From the NCBI RefSeq assembly GCF_022410465.1, contig NZ_JAJSON010000018.1:124001-188000 (forward strand): 64,000 nt of DNA, written 5' to 3'. Numbering within the stretch: position 1 is the stretch's first letter; each line of letters opens with the position of its first letter. Of the stretch, positions 58,143-64,000 are shown in pieces. The stretch is from Christiangramia crocea. GTDB taxonomy: Bacteria > Bacteroidota > Bacteroidia > Flavobacteriales > Flavobacteriaceae. A model generated the notes under the pieces. That model ran no database searches. It saw only the letters and a list, made by a program, of their open reading frames with translations, and had not been told where the DNA came from. The position numbers and the translations under genes are program-made.

Positions 58143-58150
58143 TAGCTTTG
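58143..58150 (+). promoter_or_regulatory. -7 element of ruvC
   Basis: TAGCTTTG fits TAnnTTTG, 26 bases before the GTG start of ruvC. Confidence 0.5.
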
Positions 58151-58176
58151 TGAAAGTCCCAAATTAGGAATTTTTA

Positions 58177-58755
58177 GTGAGCAAATCTTCGGAAAAATCA
58201 GTTTTGAAAAGCGAAAAGATCATTCTTGGAATCGATCCCGGAACAACGATTATGGGTTTCGGTCTCATTAAGGTCGAAAACAAAAAGATGAGTTTTATCC
58301 AGATGAATGAACTTCAACTGAGTAAATACAAGGATCATTATGTAAAGCTAAAGCTGATCTTTGAACGAACGATCGAATTGATAGACAATTATCATCCGGA
58401 CGAGATCGCGATCGAGGCTCCATTCTTTGGAAAGAATGTCCAGTCTATGCTAAAACTGGGAAGGGCCCAGGGAGTTGCCATGGCAGCAGGGCTTTCCAGA
58501 CAGATCCCGATAACAGAATATCTTCCTAAAAAGATAAAAATGGCGATCACCGGGAACGGAAGTGCCAGCAAAGAGCAGGTAGCTAAAATGCTTCAAAGTC
58601 AGCTTAACATTGGTAAACTTCCAAAAAACCTTGATGCCACCGACGGACTTGCCGCAGCGGTTTGCCATTTCTACAATTCGGGCAAAACTGATATTGGAAA
58701 AAGCTATACCGGCTGGGATGCTTTTGTTAAGCAGAATCCGAATAAAATTAAATAA
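58177..58755 (+). CDS. ruvC: Holliday junction resolvase RuvC
   Basis: Endonuclease that cuts Holliday junctions made by RuvAB; 192 residues. Catalytic Asp D20 is in ILGIDPGTTIMGFGLI, followed by IAIEAPFFGKNVQSMLKLG (Glu), and the paired Asp in LDATDGLAAAVCHF near residue 150. The start is GTG at 58177, giving MSKSSEK; it is about 10 residues longer at the N-terminus than E. coli RuvC. A promoter element lies 26 bases upstream. Followed by a short repeat-rich gap and hemW. Confidence 0.95.
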   Translation: MSKSSEKSVLKSEKIILGIDPGTTIMGFGLIKVENKKMSFIQMNELQLSKYKDHYVKLKLIFERTIELIDNYHPDEIAIEAPFFGKNVQSMLKLGRAQGVAMAAGLSRQIPITEYLPKKIKMAITGNGSASKEQVAKMLQSQLNIGKLPKNLDATDGLAAAVCHFYNSGKTDIGKSYTGWDAFVKQNPNKIK

Positions 58756-58761
58756 TGAGAC

Positions 58762-58816
58762 AATTTGAGAATTCGAAAATTTGAGAATTAGATTTTCAAA
58801 TTGAATAATTTTCAAA
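58762..58816 (+). repeat. local simple repeat between ruvC and hemW
   Basis: AATTTGAGAATT occurs at 58762-58773 and 58778-58789, followed by TTTTCAAATT and ATTTTCAAATCTTCAAAT, which are partly complementary. A small AT-rich tandem/inverted repeat, with no coding function. Confidence 0.6.
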
Positions 58817-58823
58817 TCTTCAA

Positions 58824-59957
58824 ATGATGAGCGGAATCTATATACATATCCCCTTTTGCAAACAGGCCTGTCATTACTGTGATTTCCATTTCTCGACTTC
58901 AACAAAGAAAAAATCACAACTGGTTGAAATGTTAGGCCGTGAACTTGTATTGCGAAAAAATGAACTGGATCCTGAAGAAATTGAAACCATTTATTTTGGT
59001 GGTGGCACCCCTTCCCTGCTGAACAAAGAAGAACTTGAGCATATCTTCCAGACGATCTTTGAAAATTTTAAAGTATCTGAAAATGCGGAAATCACCCTGG
59101 AAGCAAATCCGGATGATCTTACACAAGAGAAACTGAAAATGCTAAGTGAGTCGCCTATTAACAGACTGAGCATTGGAGTACAGTCATTTTTTGAGGAAGA
59201 CCTGCAATTGATGAACCGGGCTCATAATTCAGATGAAGCATTGAGTTCATTAAAACATGCAAAGCGATATTTCGATAATATCTCCATTGATCTTATTTAC
59301 GGAATTCCGGGACAGTCAAACGAACAGTGGAAAGAAAACCTTCAGACTGCTCTTGATTTGGGAATCCCACATATTTCAAGTTATGCCCTCACGGTGGAAC
59401 CAAAAACGGCATTGGAAAAGTTCATAGAAAAAGGCAAAGTGCAACCGGTAGATGATGATCAATATCGTGAGCAATTCGAGATTTTGGTCAATACACTAAC
59501 ATCGAATGGTTTTGAGCATTATGAATTCTCTAATTTCGGAAAACCTGGTTATCACTCACGTAACAATATGGGTTACTGGATGGGAAAACCATATCTGGGA
59601 ATAGGACCTTCGGCTCATTCTTTTGACGGAAATTCCAGGAAATGGAATATCAGCAATAATACACTCTATATAAAATCGATGGAAAAGGATCAGATTCCGC
59701 AGGAATCCGAAACACTTTCCATTACCGACCAGTACAATGAATTTGTAATGACCCGTCTGCGAACCAAATTTGGGGTGGAATTGAAAGACCTCCAGGAGCA
59801 ATTTGGTGAGAAATATGTATCACATTTCCTTAAGAATTCGGCTAAATTTCTCAAAGACGATCTTATGAAAAAAGAAAATGAATCTTTTCATATTACTCAG
59901 AAAGGCAAATTCCTGAGTGATGGTATAGCTTCAGAACTTTTTCATATTGATAAATGA
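58824..59957 (+). CDS. hemW: HemW-like radical SAM protein
   Basis: A 377-residue radical SAM protein. The 4Fe-4S motif C12-x3-C16-x2-C19 lies in IPFCKQACHYCDFHFS, followed by TIYFGGGTPSLLNKEEL and SIGVQSFFEEDLQLMNRAHN and the C-terminal HemN-like domain (NNMGYWMGKPYLGIGPSAHS). This fits HemW, a haem chaperone, rather than coproporphyrinogen oxidase HemN. Two ATGs (58824, 58827) could start it. A cyclase gene follows 35 bases downstream. Confidence 0.92.
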   Translation: MMSGIYIHIPFCKQACHYCDFHFSTSTKKKSQLVEMLGRELVLRKNELDPEEIETIYFGGGTPSLLNKEELEHIFQTIFENFKVSENAEITLEANPDDLTQEKLKMLSESPINRLSIGVQSFFEEDLQLMNRAHNSDEALSSLKHAKRYFDNISIDLIYGIPGQSNEQWKENLQTALDLGIPHISSYALTVEPKTALEKFIEKGKVQPVDDDQYREQFEILVNTLTSNGFEHYEFSNFGKPGYHSRNNMGYWMGKPYLGIGPSAHSFDGNSRKWNISNNTLYIKSMEKDQIPQESETLSITDQYNEFVMTRLRTKFGVELKDLQEQFGEKYVSHFLKNSAKFLKDDLMKKENESFHITQKGKFLSDGIASELFHIDK

Positions 59958-59992
59958 AAAATCATAAATTTGTGCTGACCAATCTAAATTAA

Positions 59993-60739
59993 ATGCTTGC
60001 TACTATCAGCCATAATGGCAATTCCTATAATATCGATTTTTCCCGTCCCCTGGATATTTCAATCAGTCTTCGGGGTGATAATAAAAATCCCATGGCTTGG
60101 TATTTAAAACATCCGGAAATAACACCGGTACAGGATGGAAATTTTATAGGAAAGGTTAGCGAGGGTTCTTCGGTGAACTTCAACAATATCTGGTTCAACC
60201 CACATGCGCATGCGACGCATACCGAATGCGTGGGCCATATCAGCAATAATTTCCATAGCATTCAGCAGCATTTAAAAACTTTCTTTTTCAAGGCTAAACT
60301 AATTTCGGTAGAACCCGAGAAAAAAGGAAATGATCTGGTGATCACTAGGAAGATGATCGAAAACATAATGGGCAAGGTTAATTTTGAGGCACTAATTATA
60401 AGATCCCTGCCAAACTATATCGGGAAGATCTCAAAATATCATTCAAATTCTAACTGGCCCTATATTGAAGAAGAAGCGGCAGCCTTTCTTCGCGAAAAAG
60501 GGATCAAACATCTGCTAACCGATCAGCCATCGGTTGATAAGGAAAAGGATGGTGGAGAATTATTAGCTCATAAAGCTTTCTGGGATTATCCTAAGAACAC
60601 TCGCTTTGACGCCACGATAACTGAACTTATTTATGTTCCCAACAAGATCGAAGATGGAGATTATTTTCTAAGCCTTCAGCCGGCTTCCTTCGAGAATGAT
60701 GCGGCTCCCTGTAAGCCGGTACTTTATAAAATACTTTAA
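59993..60739 (+). CDS. cyclase family protein (kynurenine formamidase-like)
   Basis: A 248-residue metal-dependent hydrolase-like protein. The metal motif of the family is HxGTHxDxxxH; here it reads HAHATHTECVGH (residues about 64-75), with Gly to Ala and Asp to Glu changes. Flanking text such as RPLDISISLRGDNKNPMAWY and ALIIRSLPNYIGKISK fits the fold. Activity is therefore uncertain. It begins a run of short genes that continues with DUF4260 3 bases later. Confidence 0.75.
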   Translation: MLATISHNGNSYNIDFSRPLDISISLRGDNKNPMAWYLKHPEITPVQDGNFIGKVSEGSSVNFNNIWFNPHAHATHTECVGHISNNFHSIQQHLKTFFFKAKLISVEPEKKGNDLVITRKMIENIMGKVNFEALIIRSLPNYIGKISKYHSNSNWPYIEEEAAAFLREKGIKHLLTDQPSVDKEKDGGELLAHKAFWDYPKNTRFDATITELIYVPNKIEDGDYFLSLQPASFENDAAPCKPVLYKIL

Positions 60740-60741
60740 AA

Positions 60742-61092
60742 ATGAATGTTGTACTAAAACTGGAAGAACTGGCCATGCTGCTTTTGGGAGTCTGGGCCTT
60801 CAGTATCCTCGATTATAGCTGGTGGTGGTTTGTAGCCCTGTTTTTTGTTCCCGATATTGGGATGCTGGGATATGTGGTAAATAAGCAAATTGGAGCCTTC
60901 TCCTATAATATCTTTCATCATAAAGGAATTGCTATCGGTATCGGGCTTTTAGGAATTCTCACGGGGAATGAAGCATTGCAAATAGCAGGAATTATCCTTT
61001 TTGCCCATTCCGGTTTTGATCGTATGCTTGGTTATGGTCTCAAATACGAAAAAGGTTTTAAATTTACCCATCTTGGGGAAATAGGAAAATAA
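60742..61092 (+). CDS. DUF4260 membrane protein
   Basis: A 116-residue membrane protein with about four short hydrophobic segments. WWWFVALFFVPDIGMLGYVV and AFSYNIFHHKGIAI, plus HSGFDRMLGYGLKYEKGFKF THLGEIG at the end, match DUF4260. The His/Asp-rich loops suggest a possible metal site, but function is unknown. It lies between the cyclase gene and the DUF4230 gene with gaps of 2 and 1 bases. Confidence 0.83.
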   Translation: MNVVLKLEELAMLLLGVWAFSILDYSWWWFVALFFVPDIGMLGYVVNKQIGAFSYNIFHHKGIAIGIGLLGILTGNEALQIAGIILFAHSGFDRMLGYGLKYEKGFKFTHLGEIGK

Positions 61093-61093
61093 T

Positions 61094-61717
61094 ATGGAAT
61101 TACTTTTTATAGGATTGGCCGTAGGTGCTGTAGTGGCTTATTTCATTTTCGCGCGTTTTAACAGGGAACGCTCAAGAATGAAGACCAGCGAACAGTCGGT
61201 TGTTCTTATGGATAAGATCAAAAGCGTTTGTAAGTTCATCACGGTAGAAGGTGACTTTTCTGAGATCTATCATTATGAGAATATGAAAGAAAAGTACCTA
61301 AGCCTTTTCCTAGGGAAGAAAAAGGCTATCGTGCTGGTAAATGCCAAAGCACATGTAGGTTTCGATCTCAGCAAGATCCGGATGGAAAGTGATAACCAGC
61401 ATAAGAAAATCATCCTGACCAATTTCCCACAACCGGAATTGCTAACGGTAGAAACCGATTTTAAATATTACGATAAACGAGAAGGCTGGGCAAACCCCTT
61501 TACAACCTCAGACCTTACAGACATAAATCGTGACGCGAAAAAGCATATTGTGGATAAGATCCCCCAGAGCGGACTCCTGGATAAGGCCCGAAAGGAAGCT
61601 TTAGACACCATATTGCTGATGGAAAAGATTGTGGAAACAATAGGCTGGAAGCTTGATTATACGGCTTTGACCATTGAAAGCAAGGAACCTAACAGGATAA
61701 AGGAACAGAAAACCTGA
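61094..61717 (+). CDS. DUF4230 membrane-anchored protein
   Basis: A 207-residue protein with one N-terminal helix (LLFIGLAVGAVVAYFIFARF) and a soluble domain of the DUF4230 type: FITVEGDFSEIYHYEN, LSLFLGKKKAIVLVNAKAHV, VGFDLSKIRME and a helical C-terminus. Topology suggests a periplasmic or cytoplasmic domain tethered to the inner membrane. Function unknown. Its TGA stop is the beginning of a dispersed repeat that occupies the following gap. Confidence 0.82.
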   Translation: MELLFIGLAVGAVVAYFIFARFNRERSRMKTSEQSVVLMDKIKSVCKFITVEGDFSEIYHYENMKEKYLSLFLGKKKAIVLVNAKAHVGFDLSKIRMESDNQHKKIILTNFPQPELLTVETDFKYYDKREGWANPFTTSDLTDINRDAKKHIVDKIPQSGLLDKARKEALDTILLMEKIVETIGWKLDYTALTIESKEPNRIKEQKT

Positions 61718-61789
61718 GATTCCTCACCCGAATCATCGGGTTCGGAATGACTCTATTCTGTTAAGTCATTTCGAACGCAGTGAGAAATC
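61715..61789. repeat. dispersed intergenic repeat, copy 5
   Basis: GATTCCTCAC (61718-61727) and the later GTGAGAAATC (61780-61789) frame a palindromic element with GGAATGAC / GTCATTTCG inside and a smaller CCCGA/TCGGG hairpin. Its first bases supply the TGA of the DUF4230 gene. Confidence 0.75.
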
Positions 61790-61805
61790 ATTTATTAGAA
61801 TAATC

Positions 61806-62165
61806 ATGAATATAGACACCTTCAGGAACTATTGTCTCAGCAAAAAGGCAGTGACCGAACATTTGCCGTTTGGCCCGGACAATCTTGTCTTCAAGGTTAT
61901 GGGCAAGATATTTTCCATAGTATCCCTTGACGAAATTCCGCTAAGAGCAAACCTGAAATGTGATCCTGACCGTGCCATCGAGCTTCGTGAAGAATATGAC
62001 GGATCCATACTCCCGGGTTATCATATGAACAAACAACACTGGAATACCCTTGTTCTGGATAACCGTCTCAACCCGGAACTTGTATTCGGACTTATTAACC
62101 ATTCCTATGAACTGGTAGTAAATAGCCTTTCCAAAAAATTGAAGAAAGAATTTGAAGACCTCTAA
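61806..62165 (+). CDS. MmcQ/YjbR family DNA-binding-like protein
   Basis: A 119-residue protein of the YjbR/MmcQ family. NIDTFRNYCLSKKAVTEHLP, FGPDNLVFKVMGKIFSIVSL, NLKCDPDRAIELREEY and the C-terminal ELVFGLINHSYELVVNSLSK match the fold, which binds DNA weakly in studied cases. It overlaps the following MutS-like gene by one base (stop TAATG), so the two are translationally coupled, which may hint at a shared role. Confidence 0.85.
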   Translation: MNIDTFRNYCLSKKAVTEHLPFGPDNLVFKVMGKIFSIVSLDEIPLRANLKCDPDRAIELREEYDGSILPGYHMNKQHWNTLVLDNRLNPELVFGLINHSYELVVNSLSKKLKKEFEDL

Positions 62166-63943
62166 TGACGAACCCAACTGAATTTTATACCAACCGAAAA
62201 TCGAATTATACACAAGTTAGAAGACAGCTTTCCAAAAAACTGGTCTTCTCCAGCTTTTTTAGGCTGCTCGTTTTTCTCGCAATCTGTTTCGCGGTCTATT
62301 TTTTCTTCGGAAATGCAACAATTCTGATCCCTCTAGGGATCGTATTGATCGCAGTTTTCATTTTCCTTATTTCCCGGCACACTGACCTTAAAAAGGAAAG
62401 AGCAAAGACAGAAGCTCTAATTGACCTCAATGAACAGGAATTAAAAATACTGGAAACAGGAGATTTTTCAATGCTTCCGGAAGGGAAGGAATTCGATGTG
62501 GAGGGGCATGCATTCAGCAGGGATATTGATCTTTTCGGAAGGAAATCGTTTTTCCAGTATCTCAACCGTACTGCCTTGCAGGAGGGAAAGGCAAGACTGG
62601 CGAGAATTCTTCTGGCCAACAGGATAGACAGGATAAGAAGGAAACAGGAAGCAGTAAAAGAACTGTCCTCAAAGGCCGACTGGAGACAACAATATACCGC
62701 GACGGCAAAACTGGTAAAAACAGAAACCGATTCAAAAACAATACTTCACTGGATAAGGAATTATAAAAGTTTTGTGCCGAAGTATATTAAATGGTTTCCA
62801 GCAGTATTTTCAGTCTTATCAGTTGTGGTTTTCCTGGCCTATTATTTCGAACAGATAGGTTTCTCCCAAGTGCTCCTCTGGTTTTTAATTGGGGTGATCA
62901 TTACTGGTTATTTCCTTAAAAAAATTAATAACCTTTCCTCAAATGTAAGTAAGGTTCAGGATACCTTTCAGCAATATCATCAGTTACTAGCTTTCATCGA
63001 AAATGAGGAATTTGAATCTGAACTGATGGTCAAACTCAAGGATTCCATCAAATCTGAATCAAAAAAAGCTTCCGTAATCCTTCATGAATTCTCAAAGGCC
63101 ATAGATGCACTGGATCAGCGTAATAATTTTCTCTTCGGAATCATCGCCAACGGATTCTTCCTGTGGGACCTTAGACAATGCTACCGACTCGAAAAATGGA
63201 TAGAACATCACCATACTGCGGTAGAACACTGGTTTGAAGCAGTGGAAAGAACAGACGCGTATAATAGTCTCGGGAATTTCGCATTTAATCATACACATTA
63301 TCATTTCCCTGAAATCCTGCCTGAAAAACAAGGCATAAAAGCCACAAATCTTGGACATCCGCTGTTGGATCCAAATAAAAGAGTAAACAACGATTTTGAA
63401 ATCGATGGCGAACAGTTCTTTATTATCACCGGGGCCAATATGGCCGGAAAAAGTACCTTTTTGCGAACTGTGGCCCTTCAGATCGTCATGTCTAACATAG
63501 GTCTTCCGGTTTGCGCGGAAAGCTGCAGTTATTCACCAATTAAGCTCATAACCAGTATGCGTACCAGTGATTCGCTGGGAGATGATGAATCTTATTTCTT
63601 TTCAGAATTAAAAAGGCTGAAGTTCATAGTAGACAAAATTGAAAAAGAGAATTACTTCATCATCCTTGATGAGATACTTAAAGGAACCAATAGTACCGAT
63701 AAGGCGATCGGCTCCAGAAAATTTGTTCAAAGACTCGTAGGCAGCAGGTCCACAGGAATTATTGCCACTCATGACCTCAGTCTTTGTGAGATCAGCGAGG
63801 AACTGGAACAGGTGAAGAATTTCTATTTTGATGCCGAGATCCTAAACGATGAACTCCATTTTGACTATCAACTTAAAACCGGGATTTGCAGGAATATGAA
63901 TGCTTCATTTTTGCTCAGGAAGATGAAGATCGTGGAGGAATGA
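62165..63943 (+). CDS. membrane-anchored MutS-like ATPase
   Basis: A 592-residue protein with two transmembrane regions: helices at about 27-48 and 51-70, and a second pair at about 213-258. The C-terminal third is the MutS ATPase: P-loop GANMAGKST (423-431), SMRTSDSLGDDESYFFSELK (470-486), Walker B YFIILDEILKGTNSTDKAIG (497-516) and the switch THDLSL. The mismatch-recognition and connector domains of MutS are absent, replaced by the membrane parts and a helical stretch. It is not a mismatch repair protein in the usual sense. Coupled to the YjbR-like gene by overlap; its TGA is part of a repeat. Confidence 0.85.
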   Translation: MTNPTEFYTNRKSNYTQVRRQLSKKLVFSSFFRLLVFLAICFAVYFFFGNATILIPLGIVLIAVFIFLISRHTDLKKERAKTEALIDLNEQELKILETGDFSMLPEGKEFDVEGHAFSRDIDLFGRKSFFQYLNRTALQEGKARLARILLANRIDRIRRKQEAVKELSSKADWRQQYTATAKLVKTETDSKTILHWIRNYKSFVPKYIKWFPAVFSVLSVVVFLAYYFEQIGFSQVLLWFLIGVIITGYFLKKINNLSSNVSKVQDTFQQYHQLLAFIENEEFESELMVKLKDSIKSESKKASVILHEFSKAIDALDQRNNFLFGIIANGFFLWDLRQCYRLEKWIEHHHTAVEHWFEAVERTDAYNSLGNFAFNHTHYHFPEILPEKQGIKATNLGHPLLDPNKRVNNDFEIDGEQFFIITGANMAGKSTFLRTVALQIVMSNIGLPVCAESCSYSPIKLITSMRTSDSLGDDESYFFSELKRLKFIVDKIEKENYFIILDEILKGTNSTDKAIGSRKFVQRLVGSRSTGIIATHDLSLCEISEELEQVKNFYFDAEILNDELHFDYQLKTGICRNMNASFLLRKMKIVEE

Positions 63944-64000
63944 GATTCCTTCGCTTCGCTCGGAATGACTGAGGATCAATACGAAGGAGTATCACTACTG
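63941..64000. repeat. dispersed intergenic repeat, copy 6, cut by the window edge
   Basis: TGAGATTCCTTCGCTTCGCTC followed by GGAATGAC is the family core, beginning at the TGA stop of the MutS-like gene. The rest runs to the window edge; no gene start is visible. Confidence 0.7.

Noticed and set aside
58450-58917. 155-codon frame antisense across ruvC and the start of hemW
   Set aside because: Crosses two well-supported genes and has no domain.
63941-64000. Mobile element end
   Set aside because: Only the intergenic repeat is visible; no transposase, target duplication or integrase is present.

Overview
The window is a dense, AT-rich stretch of a Bacteroidota chromosome, almost certainly Flavobacteriaceae and Gramella/Christiangramia-like. 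Four things support this: a type IX secretion gene (porT) and a type IX cargo protein; several Bacteroidota-restricted families (DUF4296, DUF4271, DUF5686, DUF5777); promoters of the TAnnTTTG type with no Shine-Dalgarno sequences even before ribosomal genes; and a dispersed intergenic repeat family typical of these genomes. There are about 70 protein genes, one tRNA-Ser and no gene-free stretch over 300 bases. I see no prophage, transposase or CRISPR array, so this is mostly core chromosome.

Layout. 1-2.3 kb: translation cluster rpsI-rpsB-tsf with a structured rpsB leader. 2.4-10.5 kb: trmN6-like methyltransferase, glutaryl-CoA dehydrogenase, an unannotated 59-residue Cys-rich protein, a DUF3050 protein, then a leftward iron-sulfur/electron-transfer run (Mrp ATPase, NifU-like scaffold, ferredoxin reductase, ferredoxin), an alkyltransferase-like protein, a LysE exporter and TrmB. 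10.5-17.9 kb: a glycosyltransferase overlapping a PhoR-like kinase, its PhoB-like regulator, and, divergently, a TonB-dependent receptor and a surface lipoprotein behind three Pho-box-like repeats, then a minimal type IX cargo protein. 18-30.7 kb: LuxE-like protein, tyrS, SDR, a GT2-pyrC-DUF4296 operon, DUF4271-hemD, pckA, DUF423, a saccharopine dehydrogenase with an Lrp regulator, and a zinc metallopeptidase. 30.8-42.4 kb: pyrH-frr, DUF5686 protein, RND transporter, asnS, an RluA-type synthase, rpoN, a membrane protein and porT. 42.5-50.2 kb: an ExbB-ExbD-ExbD energising cluster, tRNA-Ser, a tatD-acyltransferase-asparaginase run, and a YceI / beta-barrel / Rieske-lipoprotein operon. 50.3-64 kb: flavin monooxygenase, creatininase, a BlaI-BlaR1/TonB-TPR-lipoprotein signalling operon with a clear double operator, a glycosyltransferase, ruvC, hemW, a cyclase, small DUF proteins and a membrane-anchored MutS-like ATPase.

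The most interesting signals are: (i) the BlaI/BlaR1-type operon whose sensor carries a TonB C-terminal domain, with a downstream lipoprotein that seems to carry the same domain; (ii) a three-hairpin leader before rpsB; (iii) three direct repeats with 11-bp spacing between phoB and the TonB receptor; (iv) the small Cys-rich gene at 4660-4839; (v) a membrane-anchored MutS homologue; and (vi) the intergenic repeat family, two copies of which supply the stop codon of the preceding gene. None is proven to be a new system; all are testable.
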